Position numbers and translations under genes: made by a program. From Closterium sp. NIES-65 (lineage: Eukaryota; Streptophyta; Zygnematophyceae; Desmidiales; Closteriaceae), in the NCBI GenBank assembly GCA_948144175.1, contig CANXME010000234.1, positions 1 through 64,000 of the forward strand: a DNA stretch of 64,000 bases. The letters are read 5' to 3'. Positions 1-12,356 of this stretch are shown piece by piece. Numbering within the stretch: the stretch's first letter is position 1; each line of letters opens with the position of its first letter. Below the pieces are notes generated by a model. It was not told where the DNA came from. It worked only from the letters and a program-made list of their open reading frames with translations, and ran no database searches.

Positions 1-697
1 AGAATGGGGCGGGGTGATGGAAAGCGGGAGAATGGGGCGGGGTGATGGAAAGCGGGAGAATGGGGCGGGGTGATGGAAAGCGGGAGAATGGGGCGGGGTG
101 ATGGAAAGCGGAGAATGGGGCGGGTGATGGAAGCTGGAGAATGGGGCGGGGTGATGAAAGCGGAAGAATGGGGCAGGGTGATGGAAATAGGGAGAATGGG
201 GCGGGGTGATGGAAAGAGGGAGAATGGGGCGGGGTGATGGAAAGGAGGGAGAATGGGGCGGGGTGATGGAAAGAGGGAGAATGGGGCGGGTTGATGGAAA
301 GGGGACAATGGGGCGGGGTGATGGAAAGCGGGAGAATGGGGCGGGGTGATGGAAAGTGGGAGAATGGGGCGGGGTTATGGATATAGGGAGAATGGGCCGG
401 GGTGATGGAAAGCCGGAGAATGGGCAGGGTGATGGAGAGGGAGAATGGGGCGGGGTGATGAAAAGAGGGAGAATGGGACGAGGTGATGGAAAGCGGAGAA
501 TGGGGCGGGGTGATGGAAAGCGGGAGAATGGGGAGGGGTGATGGAAAGCAGGAGAATGGGGCGGGGTGATGGAAAGCGGGAGAATGGGGCGGGGTGATGG
601 AAAGCAGGAGAATGGGGCGGGGTGATGGAAAGCGGGAGAATGGGGCGGGGTGATGGAAAGCAGGAGAATGGGGCGGGTTGATGGAAAGCGGCAGAAT
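1..697 (+). repeat. 28-bp satellite array, G-rich strand on top (left block)
   Basis: About 25 tandem units of 28 bp. Each unit carries a GGGGCGGGG box, then TGATGGAAAG, then a short variable part (CGGGAG, AGGGAG or CAGGAG) and AATGGGG. Units start at 1, 29, 57 and so on. Variants include single-base changes and one- to several-base indels, for example near 110-135, 300 and 420-440. It is the reverse complement of the array that fills 5191-38846. In all three frames of this strand the consensus meets TGA once every 84 bp, so only short frames exist here; none looks like a gene. The array runs to a solo LTR inserted in the middle of a unit. Confidence 0.97.
693..697. repeat. Target-site duplication, left copy (AGAAT)
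   Basis: AGAAT immediately precedes the TG of the solo LTR and is repeated directly after its terminal CA at 1726-1730. Removing the LTR and one copy restores an ordinary 28-bp unit. Confidence 0.9.
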
Positions 698-1725
698 TGT
701 CAACGGGAGTTGTGGGGTGGCCCCGTCCTCGCTTGGGCGGAGTCGACTTCGTGGTCGGGTGTGAGGGGAGCAGCCGACCTGCAGCAGTGGGCGAGCTGGT
801 CGACGAGGAGGTCGACCTGCACAGGGGTCACTGCACGGGCGCCAACTTCAGGATGGCGCCGACTTCAGGGGAGGTCGACTTGGGAGTCGACCTCCGGAGG
901 ACGTGGTCGACGAAGGAGGGGCTGACGTCGACCTCGACGCAGGACGCCGAGCAGTGAGACGTCGAGTAGCGGGGCGTCATCTTCGTGACGCCGACCTCGG
1001 GAGGCCGACTTGGGTGGTCGGCCGACAACTGCACTGGTCGACGTGAAGCTGGTCGACCAGGAGTGACGTCGACCGAGGGTGTGGTCGGCCTGGTGAGGTC
1101 GACTGGAGGTGGCCGTCGACTTGGGAGGTTGATGGGCACGTAGGGGAGCTGCTGGTCGACTTGGTTGCCTGGTCGACCAGGTTACCTGGGTGACGAAGTG
1201 GTGCGGAGGAGTGCGACGTTCGCCCAGGCCAAGTTGGCGAGCCCGACCTCGGTGGTGGTATCCCGAGGTCGTCGTGGCGGATCAGAGGCAGTCGTCAGCT
1301 CGAGGTTGACGTGGTGTGTGCGCTGTGCAGGTGACGAGACTCTGCACGCCAATCATCTGCGCGCACCTGCGAAGCGGGTGCTCTGCTGTTCTGCATGAGC
1401 AGCGCTGGCACGCCGTCAACCTGCGACGTTGGCACGCCGTCGACCTTACCTTGCTGGACCTTACCTAGTCGTGCTGGAACGCGGTCGACCAAGCTGCGCT
1501 GGCAGTTGGCCGACTTGGATGTTTGCTCTGATGTAGTCTAGTGTTGCCAACTTCATTGTATCATTGTTGTCAACTTTCTCTAGTGAAACTCTTGCCAAAT
1601 TACCCCTTGAACTAGCAAGCAGTATATGCACTAGGAAAACGACTAAGGACCAACGAACGCAGAGATCACACGAGCACCCGTGCCTAGCCCGTAGTCTAGC
1701 TCCCGTTGTATTAGTTATCTCCGCA
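698..1725. mobile_element. Solo LTR of an unassigned LTR retrotransposon (1,028 bp)
   Basis: A non-satellite segment starting TGTCAACGGG and ending ATCTCCGCA (the TG...CA LTR signature), flanked by a perfect 5-bp direct repeat AGAAT. Excision of 698-1730 rejoins a normal 28-bp unit, which fixes both ends to the base. There is no internal region, so it is best read as a solo LTR left by LTR-LTR recombination. The first half is GC-rich with 16 copies of the palindrome GTCGAC (742 to 1484). The last 200 bp are more AT-rich. It is unrelated to the copia LTRs elsewhere in the window, and I cannot assign the superfamily or transcriptional direction. Short open frames inside it show no recognisable domain and I do not call them genes. 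Confidence 0.85.
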
Positions 1726-1730
1726 AGAAT
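1726..1730. repeat. Target-site duplication, right copy (AGAAT)
   Basis: Directly follows the CA end of the solo LTR and matches 693-697. It is also the first five bases of the resumed 28-bp unit. Confidence 0.9.
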
Positions 1731-3007
1731 GGGGCGGGGTGATGGAAAGCGGAAGAATGGGGCGGGGTGATGGAAAGCGGGAGAATGGGGCGGGGTGATG
1801 GAAAGCGGAAGAATGGGGCGGGGTGATGGAATTAGGGATAATTTGGCAAGGTGATGGAACGCGGGAGAATGGGGCGGGGTGATGGAAAGAGGGAGAATGG
1901 GGCGGGGTGATGGAAAGCGGGAGAATGGGGCGGGGTGATGGAAACAGGGAGAATGGGGCGGGGTGATGGAAAGAGGGAGAATGGTGCGGGGTGATGGAAA
2001 GAGGGGGAATGGGGCGGGGTGATGAAAAGAGGGAGAATGGGGTGGGGTGATAGAAAGCGGGAGAATGGGGCGGGATGATGGAAAGCAGGAGAATGGGGCG
2101 GGGTGATGGAAAGCAGGAGAATGGGGCGGGGTGATGGAAAGAGGGAGAATAGGCCGGTGTGATGGAAAGCGGGAGAATGGGGCGGGGTGATGGAAAGCGG
2201 GAGAATGGGGCGGGGTGATGGAAAGCGGGAGAATGGGGTGGGGTGATGGAAAGCAGGAGAATGGGGCGGGGTGATGGAAAGCGGGAGAATGGGGCGAGGT
2301 GATGGAAAGCGGGAGAATGGGGCGGGGTGATGGAAAGCGAGAGAATGGGGCGGGGTGATGGAAAGCGGGAGAATGGGGCAGGGTGATGGAAAGCGGGAGA
2401 ATGGGGCAGGGTGGTGGAAAGCGGGAGAATGGGGCGGGGTGATGGAAAGCGGGAGAATGGGGCGGGTTGATGGAAAGCGGGAGAATGGGGCGGGATGATG
2501 GAAAACGGAGAATGGGGCGGGATGATGGAAAACGGAGAATTGGGCGGGGTGATGGAAAGCGGGAGAATGGGGCGGGGTGATGGAAAGCGGGAGAATGGGG
2601 CGGGGTGATGGAAAGCGGGAGAATGGGGTGGGGTGATGGAAAGCGGGAGAATGGGGCAGGGTGATGGAAAGAGGAAGAAAGGGGCGGGGTGATTGAAAGT
2701 GGGAGAATGGGGCGGGGTGATGGAAAGCGAAGAATGGGGCGGGGTGATGGAAAGCGGGAGAATGGGGGGGGTGATGGAAAGCGGGAGAATGGGGCAGGGT
2801 GATGGAAAGCGGGAGAATGGGGCGGGGTGATGGAAAGCGGGAGAATGGGGCGGGGTGATGGAAAGAGGAAGAAAGGGGCGGGGTGATGGAAAGCGGGAGA
2901 ATGGGGCGGGGTGATGGAAAGTGGGAGAATGGGGCAGGGTGATGGAAAGCGGGAGAATGGGGCGGGGTGATGGAAAGCGGGAGAATGGGGCGGGGTAATG
3001 GAAAGCG
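1726..3007 (+). repeat. 28-bp satellite array, G-rich strand on top (second block)
   Basis: About 46 units, a direct continuation of the array at 1-697 after the solo LTR. The minus strand reads as open frames of more than 400 codons coding a 28-residue repeat (ITPPHSPAFHHPAPF plus SRFPSPRPIL), one of which runs on into the LTR; I treat these as satellite artefacts. The right edge overlaps the 20-bp satellite by the shared bases AGCG (3004-3007). Confidence 0.97.
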
Positions 3008-5190
3008 TCAACTCTCATATAAGAGCGTCAACTCCCCTATAAGAGCGTCAACTTCCCTATAAGAGCATCAACTCCCCTATAAGAGCGTCAACTCCCCTAT
3101 AAAAGCGTCAACTCCCCTATAAAGGCGTCAGCTCTCATTAAAGAGCGTCAACTCTCCTATAAGAGCGTCAACTCCCCTATAATAGCGTCAACTCTCATAT
3201 AAAAGCGTCAACTCTCCCATAAACATGTCAACTCCCCTTTAAAAGCGTCAACTCTCATATAAGAGCGTCAACTGCCCTATAAGAGCGTTAACTTCCATAT
3301 AAGAGCGTCAACTTCCCTATAAGAGCTTCAACTCCCCTATAAAAGCGCCAGCTCTCCTATAAGAGCGTCAACTCCCCCATTTAAGGGGCAACTCTCATAT
3401 AAAAGCGTCAACTCCCCTATATGAGCGTCAACTCCCCTATAAACACATCAACTCCTCTTTAAAAGTGTCAACTCTCATATACGAGCGTCAACTCCCCTAT
3501 AAGGGCGTCAAATCCCCTTCAAGAGCATCAACTTCCTTATAAGAGCGTCAACTCCCTATAAGAGCGTCAACTCCCCTATAAGAGCGTCAACTCCCCAAAA
3601 CGAGTGTCAACTCCCCTATAAAAGCGTCAACTCCCCAATAAAAGCGTCAACTCTCATATAAGGGCGTCAACTCCCCTATAAGAGCGTCAACTCCCCTATA
3701 AGGGTGTCAACTCCCCTATAAGAGCGTCAACTCCCCTATAAGAGCGTCAACTCCTTTATAAGAGTGTCAACTCCCCTACAAGAGCGTCAGCTCTTTTATA
3801 AGAGCGTCAACTCTCCTATAAGAGCGTCAACTCTCCCTTTACATCTTTAACTCTCATATAAAAGTGTCAACTCCCATTCAAAAGTGTCAACTATCATATA
3901 AGAGCGTCAGCTCTTCTATAAGAGCGTCAACTCCCCTATTAGAGCGTAAACTTCCCAATAAGAGCGTCAACTCCCCTATAAGAGAGTCAACTCCCCTATA
4001 AAAGCGTCAACTCCCCTATAAAAGTGTCAGCTCTCCAATAAGAGCGTCAACTCTCCTATAAGAGCGTCAACTCCCCCATAAAAGCGTCAACTCTCACATA
4101 AAAGTGTGAACTCCCCCTATAAGAGCGCCAACTTCCCTATAAGAGTGTCAACTCCCCTATAAGAGCGTCAACTCCCCTATAAGAGCGTCAACTCCCCTAT
4201 AAGAGCGTCAACTCCCCTATAAGAGTGTCAACTCCCCAACAAGACCGTCAACTCCCCTATAAGAGCGTCAACTCCCTTATAAAAGCGTCAACTCCTCTAT
4301 AAAACCATCAACTTTCATATAAGAGCGTCAACTCTCCCATAAGAGCGTCAACTCCCCTATAAGAGCGTCAACTCCCCAACAAAAGCGTCAACTCTGATAT
4401 AAAAGCATCAACTCCCCCATAAAAGTGTCAACTCTCATTTAAAAGCGTCAACTCGCATATAAGAGCATCAACTCCCCTAAAAGAGCATCAACTCTATAAG
4501 AGCGTCAACTTTCCTATAAGAGCGTCAACTCCCCTATAAGAGCCTCAACTTCCCTGTAAAAGCGTCAACTCCATATAAAAGCGTCTGCTCTCCGATAAGT
4601 GCGTCAACTCTCTTATATGAGCGTCAACTCCCCCATAAAAGCGTCAACTCTCATATTATAGCATCAACTCTCCTAAAAGAGCGTCAACTCCCCTATAAGA
4701 GTGTCAACTCCCCTATAAGAGCGTCAACTCCCCTGTAAGAGCGTCAACTTTCCTATAAGAGCGTCAACTCCCCTATAAAAGCGTCAACTCTCCTATAAGA
4801 GCGTCAACTCCCCTATAAGAGCGTCAACTCCCCCATAAAAGCGTCAACTCTCATATAAAAGCGTCAACTCCCCTAGAAGAGAGTCAACTCTCCTATAAGA
4901 GCGTCAACTCTGCTATACGAGCATCAACTCCCCTACAACAGCGTCAACTCTCCTATAAGAGCGTCAACTCCCATATAAAAGCGTCAACTCTCATATATAA
5001 GTGTCAACTCCCCCATTAAAGTGTCAACTCTCATTTAAAAGCGTCAACTCTTATATAAGAGCATCAACTCCCCTATAAGAGCGTCAACTCCCCTATAAAA
5101 GCGTCAACTTCTCTATAAGAGCGTCAACTCCCCTATAAGAGCATCAACTCTTCTATAAAAGCGTCAACTCCCCTATAAAAGCATCAACTC
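3008..5190 (+). repeat. 20-bp satellite array
   Basis: About 109 tandem units with consensus AGAGCGTCAACTCCCCTATA. Common variants are AAAAGCGTCAACTC, CTCATATAAG and CATCAACTC, with occasional one-base indels (for example near 3550 and 4490). Every unit carries a TATAAG, TATAAA or CATATAA core. It is composed quite differently from the 28-bp arrays that flank it in opposite orientations. No open frame of note and no inserted element are visible inside. Confidence 0.97.
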
Positions 5191-8100
5191 CCCATTCTCC
5201 CTCTTTCCCATTACCCCGTCCCATTCTCCCGCTATCCATCACCCCGCCTCATTCTCCCGCTTCCCATAACCCCACCCCATTCTCCCGCATTCCATCACCC
5301 CGCCACATTCTCCCGCTTTCTATCACCCCGCCCCATTCTCCCTCCTTCCATCAACCCGCCCCATTCTCCCGCTTTCCATCACCCCGCCCCATTCTCCCGA
5401 TTTCCATCACCCCGCCCCATTCTCCCGCTTTCCATCACCCCGCCCCATTCTCCCGCTTTCCAACACCCCGCCCCATTCTCCCGCATTCCATCATCCTGCC
5501 CCATTCTCCCTCCTTCCATCACCCCGCCCCATGCTCCCGCTTTCCATCAACCCGCCCCATTCTCCCGCTTTTCATCACCCCGCCCCATTCTCCCGCTTTC
5601 CATCACCCCGCCCCATTCTCTCGCTTTCCATCACCCCGCCCCATTCTCCCATCACCCCGCCCCATTCTTCCGCTTTCCATAACCACGCCCCATTCTCCCG
5701 CTTTCCATCACCCCGCCCCATTCTCCCGCTTTCCATCACCCCGCCCCATTCTCCCGCTTTCCATCACCACGCCCCATTCTCCCTCCTTCCATCACCCCGC
5801 CCCATTCTCCCGCTTTCCATCACCCCGCCCTATTCTCCCTCCTTCCATCACCCCGCCTCATTCTACCTCCTTCCATCACCCCGCCCCATGCTCCCGCTTT
5901 CCATCACCCCGCCCCATTCTCCCGTTTTTCATCACCCCTCCCCATTCTCCCACTTTCCATCACCCCTCCCCATTCTCCCTCCTTCCATCACCCCGCCCCA
6001 TTCTCCCGCTTTCCATCAGCCCACCCCATTCACCCGCTTTCCATCACAACGCCCCATTCTCCCGCTTTCCATCACCCCGCCCCATTCTCTCGCTTTCCAT
6101 CACCCCGCCCCATTCTCCCATCACCCCGCCCCATTCTCCCGCTTTCCATCACCACGCCCCATTCTCCCGCTTTCCATCACCCCGCCCCATTCTCCCGCTT
6201 TCCATCACTCCGCCCCATTCTCCCGCTTTCCATCACCCTGCCCCATTCTCCTGCTTTCCATCACCCCGTCCCATTCTTCTCCTTCCATCACCCCGCCTCA
6301 TTCTACCTCCTTCCATCACCCCGCCCCATTCTCCCGCTTTCCATCACCCCGCCCCATTCTCCCGCTTTCCATCACCCCGCCCCATTCTTCCGCTTTCCAT
6401 AACTACGCCCCATTCTCCCGCTTTCCATCACCCCGCCCCATTCTCCCTCCTTCCATCACCCTACCCCATTCTCCCGCTTTCCGTCACCCCGCCCCATTCT
6501 CCCGCTTTCCATAACCCCGCCCCATTCTCCCGCTTTCCATCACCCCGCCACATTCTCCCACTTTCCATCACCCCGCCCCATTCTCCCTCCTTCCATCACC
6601 CCGCCCCGTTCTCCCTCCTTTGATCACCCCTTCCCATTCTCCCGCTTTCCATCAGCCCTCCCCATTCTCCCGCTTTCCATCACCCCGCCCCATTCTCTCG
6701 CTTTTCATCACCCCACCCCATTCTCCCGCTTTCCATCACCCCGCCCCCTTCTCCCTCCTTCCATCACGCCGCCCCATTCTCCCTCCTTCCATCACCCCGC
6801 CCCATTCTCCCACTTTCTATCAGCCCGCCCCATTATCCCGCTTTCCATCACCCCGCCCCTTTCTCCCGCTTTGCATCTCCCCGCCCCATTCTCCCACTTT
6901 CCATCACCCCGCCCCATTCTCCCGCTTTCCATCACCCCGCCCCATTCTCCCACTTTCCATCACCCCGCCCCATTCTCCCTCCTTCCATCACCCCGCCTCA
7001 TTCTACCTCCTTCCATCACCCCGCCCCATGCTCCCGCTTTCCATCATCCCGCCCCATTCTCCCGCTTTTCATCACCCCGCCCCATTCTCCCGCTTTCCAT
7101 CACCCCGCCCGATTCTCCCGCTTTCCATCACCCCGCCCCATTCTCCCTCCTTCCATCACCCCGCCCCATTCTCCCGCTTTCCATCACCCCGCCCCATGCT
7201 CCCGCTTTCCATCACCCCGCCCCATTCTCCCATCACCCCGCCCCATTCTCTCGCTTTCCATCACCACGCCTCATACTCCCGCTTTCCATCACCCCGCCCC
7301 ATTCTCCCGCTTTCCATCACTCCGCCCCATTCTCCCGCTTTCCATCACCCCGCCCCATTCTCCTGCTTTCCATCACCCCGCCCCATTCACCCGCTTTCCA
7401 TCACCCGCCCCATTCTCCCACTTTCCATCACCCCGCCCCATTCTCCCACTTTCCATCACCCCGCCCCATTCTCCCGCTTTTCATCACCCCGCCCCATTCT
7501 CCCGCTTTCCAACACCCCGCCCTATTCTCCCGCTTTCCATCACCCCGCCCCATTCTCCCGCTTTCCATCACCACGCCCCATTCTCCCGCTTTCCATCACC
7601 CTGCCCCATTCTCCCTCCTTCCATCACCCTGCCCCATTCTCCCGCTTTCCGTCACCCCGCCCCATTCTCCCGCTTTCCATCACCTCGCCCCATTCTCCCG
7701 CTTTCCATCACCTCGCCCCATTCTTCTGCTTTCCATCAACCCGCCCCATTCTCCCGCTTTCAATCACCCCGCCCCATTCACCCGCATTCCATAACCCGCC
7801 CCATTCTCCCGCTTTCCATCACCCCGCCCCGTTCTCCCGCTTTCCATCACCCCGCCCCATCCTCCCGCTTTTCATCACCCCGCCCCATTCTCCCGCTTTC
7901 CAACACCCCGCCCCATTCTCCCGCATTCCATGACCCCGCCCCATTCTTCCGCTTTCCATCACCCCGCCCCATTCTCCCGCTTTCCATCGCTCCGCCCCAT
8001 TCTCCCGCTTTCCATCACCCCGCCCCATTCTCCCGCTTTCCATCAACCCACCCCATTCTCCCTCCTTCCATCACCCCGCCTCAGTCTCCCTCCTTCCATC

Positions 8101-11100
8101 ACCCCGCCCCATTCTCCCGCTTTCCATCACCCCGCCCCATTCTCCTGCTTTCCATCACCCAGCCCCATTCTCGCGCTTTCCATCACCCCGCCCCATTTTC
8201 CCCCTTTCCATCACCCCGCCCCGTTCTCCCGCTTTCCATCACCCCGCCCCATTCTCCCGCTTTCCATAACCCCGCCCCATTCTCCCTCCTTTCATCACCC
8301 GCCCCATTCTCCCTCCTTCCATCACCCCGCCCCATTCTCCCTCCTTCCATCACCCCGCCCAATTCTTCCTCTTTCCATCACCCCTCCCCATTCTCCCTCT
8401 TTCCATCACCCCGCCCCATTCTCCCGCTTTCCATCACCCCGCCCCATTCTCCCTCTTTCTATCACCCCGCCCCATTCTTCCTCTTTCTATCACCCCGCCC
8501 CATTCTCCTGCTTTCCATCACCCCGCCCCATTCTCCCTCTTTCCATCACCCCGCCCCATTCTCCCGCTTTCCATCACCCCGCCCCATTCTCCCTCTTTCC
8601 ATCACCCCGCTCCATTCTCCTGCTTTCCATCACCCCGCCCAATTCTCCCTCTTTCCATCACCCCTCCTCATTCTTCCTCTTTCCATCACCCCGCCCCATT
8701 CTCCCGCTTTCCACCACCCCGCTCCATTCTCCCGCTTTCCATCACCCCGCCCAATTCTCCCGCTGTCCATCACCACGCCCCATCTTCCCTCTTTCCATCA
8801 CCCCGCCCCATTCTCCCACTTTCCATCACCCCACCCCATTCTCTCGCTTTCGATCACCCCGCTCCATTCTCCCGCTTGCCATCACCCCGCCCAATTCTCC
8901 CTCTTTCTATCACCCCTCTCCGTTCTCCCTCTTTCCATCATCCCGCCCCATTCTCCCGTCTTTCATCACCCCGCCCCATTCTCCCGCTTTCCATCACCCC
9001 GCCCAATTCTCCCGCTTTCCATCACCCCGCCCCATTCTCCCGCCTTCCATCACCCCGCCCCATTCTCCCTCTTTCCATCACCCCGCCCCATACTCACGCT
9101 TTCCATCACCCCACCCCATTCTTCCTCTTTCCATCACCCCGCCCCATTCTCCCTCTATCCATCACCCCGCCCAATTCTCCCACTTTCCATCACCCCATCC
9201 CATTCTCCCGTTTTCCATCACCCCGCCCCATCTCGCTTTCTATCACCCCGCCTTATTCTCCCGCTTTCCATCACCCCGCCCCATTCTCCGCTTTCCATCA
9301 CCCCGCCCCATTCTCCCGATTTCCATCACCCCGCCCCATTCTCCCGCTTTCCAACACCCTGCCCCATTCTCCCGCTTTCCATCACCCCACCCCATTCTCA
9401 CTCTTTCCATCACCACTTCCCATGCTCCCTCTTTCCATCTACCCGCCCCATTCTCCTGCTTTCTATCACCCTGCCCCATTCTCCCTCTTTCCTTCACCCC
9501 GCCCCATTCTCCCGCCTTCCATCACCCCGCCCCATTCTCCATCTTTCCATCACCCTGCCCAATTCTCCCCCTTTCCATCACCCCGCCCCATTCTCCCGCC
9601 TTCCTTCACCCCGCCCCATTTTCCCTCGTTCCATCACCCCGCTCCATTCTCCCACTTTCCATCACCCCGCCCAATTCTCCCTCGTTCCATCACCCCTCCC
9701 CATTCTCCCTCTTTCCATCACCCCGCCCTATTCTCCCGCATTCCATCACCACGCCCCATTCTCCCTCTTTCCACCACCCCGCCCCATTCTCCCTCTTTCC
9801 ATCACCCCGCCCCATTCTTTCGCTTTCCATCACCCCGCCCCATTCTCCCTCTTTCCATCACCCCGCCCCATTCTCCCGCTTTCCATCACCCCGCCCCATT
9901 CTCCCTCTTTCCATCACCCCGCTCCATTCCCCCGCTTTCCATCACCCCGCCCAATTCTCCCTCTTTCCATCACCCCTCCTCATTCTCCCTCTTTCCATCA
10001 CCCCGCCCCATTCTCCCGCTTTCCACCACCCCGCTCCATTCTCCCGCTTTCCATCACCCCGCCCAATTCTCCCGCTTTCCATCACCACGCCCCATTTTCC
10101 CTCTTTCCATCACCCCGCCCCATTCTCCCGCTTTCCATCACCCCGCCCCATTCTCCCGCTTTCCATCACCCCGCTCCATTCTCCCGCTTTCCATCACCCC
10201 GCCCAATTCTCCCTCTCTCTATCACCCCTCTCCATTCTCCCTCTTTCAATCACCCCGCCCCATTCTCCCTCTTTCCATCACCCCGCCCCATTTTCTTGCT
10301 TCCCATCACCCCGCCCCATTCTCCCTCTTTCTATCACCCCGCCCTATTCTCCCGCTTTCCATCACCCCGCCCCATTCTCCCGCTTTCCATCACCTTGCTC
10401 CATTCTCCCGCTTTCCATCACCCCGCCCAATTCTCCCTCTTTCCATCACCCCTCCTCATTCTCCCTCTTTCCATCAACCCGCCCCATTCTCTCGCTTTCC
10501 ATCACCCCGCACCATTCTCCCTCTTTCAATCACCCCGCCCCATTCTCTCGCTTTCCATCACCCCGCCCCGTTCTCCCGCTTTCCATCACCCCGCCCCATT
10601 TTCCCGCTTTCCATCACCCCGCCCCATTCTCCTGCTTTCCATCACCCCGCCCCATTCTCCCTCGTTCCATCACCCCGCCCCATTCTCTCGCTTTCCATCA
10701 CCCCGCCCCATTCTCCCGCTTTTCATCACCCCGCCCCATTCTCCCGCTTTCCATCACCCCGTCCCATTCTCCCTCTTTCCATCACCCCGCTCCATTCTCC
10801 CGCTTTCCATCAACCCGCCCTATTCTCCCTCTTTCCATCACCCCTCCTTATTCTCCCTCTTTCCATCACCCCGCCCTATTCTCCCGCTTTCCATCACCCC
10901 GCCCCAGTCTCCCGCTTTCCATCGCCCCGCCCCATTCTCCCGCTTTCCATCACCCCGCCCCATTCTCCCGCTTTCCATCACCCCGCCCCATTCTCCCGCT
11001 TTGCATCACCCCGCCCCATTCTCCCGCTTTCCATCACCCTGCCCCATTCTCCCGCTTTCCATCACCCCTCCCCATTCTCCCTCTTTCCATCACCCCGCCC

Positions 11101-12356
11101 CATTCTCCTGCTTCCCATCACCCCGCCCCATTCTCCCGCTTTCCATCACCCCGCCCCATTCTCCCTCTTTCCATCACCCCGCCCCATTCTCCCGCTTTCC
11201 ATCTCCCCACCCCATTCTCCTGCTTTCCATCACCCCGTCCAATTCTCCCGCCTCTTTCCATCACCCCGCCCCATTCTCCCGCTTTCCATCACCGCGCCCC
11301 ATTCTCCCGCTTTCCATCACCCCGCCCCCATTCTCCCGCTTCCCATCACCCCGCCCCGTTCTCCCACTTACCATCACCCCGCCCCATTCTCCAGCATTCC
11401 ATCACCGCGCCCCATTCTCCTGCTTTCCATCACCCCGCCCCATTCTCCCTCTTTCCATCACCCCGCCCCATTCTCCCTCTTTCCATCACCCCGCCCCATT
11501 CTCCCGCTTTCCATCACCCCGCCCCATTCTCCCGCTTTCCATCACCCCGCCCCATTCTCCCGCTGTCCATCACCCCGCCCCATTCTCCCGGTTTCCATCA
11601 CCCTGCCCCATTCTCTCGCTTTCCATCACTCTGCCCCATTCTACCTCTTTCTATCACCCCGCCCCATTCTCCCTCTTTCCATCACCCCGCCCCATTCTCT
11701 CGCCTCTTTCCATCACCCCGCCCCATTCTCCCGCTTTCCATCACTCCGCCTCATTCTTCCGCTTTCCATCACCCTGCCCCATTCTCCTGCTTTCCATCAC
11801 CCCGCCCCATTCTCCAACTTTCCATCACCCCGCCCCATTCTCCCGCTTTCCATCAATCCGACCCATTCTCCCGCTTTCCATCACCCCGCCCCATTCTCCC
11901 TCTTTCGATCACCCGCCCCATTCTCCCGCTTTCCTTCACCCCGCCCCATTCTTTCGCCTCTTTCCATCACCCCGCCCCATTCTCCCGCTTTCCATCACCC
12001 CGCCCCATTCTCCCGCTTTCCATCACCCCGCCCCATTCTCCAGCTTTCCATCACCCCGCCCCATTCTCCCTCTTTCCATCACCCTTCCCCATTCTCCCTC
12101 TATCCATCACCCCACCCAATTCTCCCGCTTTCTATCACCCCGTCCCGTTCTCCCGCTTTCCATCACCCCGCCCCATTCTTTTGTGTTCCATCACCCCACC
12201 CCATCCTCCCCTCTTTCCACCACCCCACCCCATTCTCCCGATTTCTATCACCCCGCCCCATTCTCCCTCTTTCCATCACCCCGCCCCATTCTCCCGCTTT
12301 CCATCACCCCGCCCCATTCTCCCTCTTTCAATCACCCCGCCCCATTCTCTCGCTTT
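5191..12356 (+). repeat. 28-bp satellite array, C-rich strand on top (block between the 20-bp array and the solo copia LTR)
   Basis: About 256 units built around CCCGCTTTCCATCA and CCCCGCCCCATTC. It is inverted relative to 1-3007. Units with CCCTCCTTCC dominate to about 8.35 kb; units with CCCTCTTTCC dominate after that. Some units are lengthened by 4 bp (CGCCTCTTTCC, e.g. near 11250, 11705 and 11957) and others shortened. About 23 of 28 bases are pyrimidines. The plus strand is stop-free in all three frames in the consensus, giving open frames of 300 to 1,514 codons that encode one 28-residue peptide repeat in rotated phases. The frame ending at 12474 runs into the solo LTR. I do not consider these genes. 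Confidence 0.97.
12352..12356. repeat. Target-site duplication, left copy (GCTTT)
   Basis: GCTTT directly before the LTR start at 12357, repeated at 13157-13161. Deleting the LTR and one copy restores CTCTCGCTTTCCATCA, a normal stretch of the array. Confidence 0.93.

Noticed and set aside
650..1492. Short open frames within the GTCGAC-rich island as host genes
   Set aside because: The island is delimited as a solo LTR by TG...CA ends and a target duplication. The frames are short, overlap on both strands and some begin in satellite.
1..3007. Telomeric or rDNA spacer repeats
   Set aside because: The unit does not match plant TTTAGGG or other telomere repeats, and no rRNA sequence is found in the window.
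3008..5190. CRISPR-like array (regularly spaced short repeats)
   Set aside because: The 20-bp units are contiguous with no unique spacers, no cas genes are present, and the context is eukaryotic.
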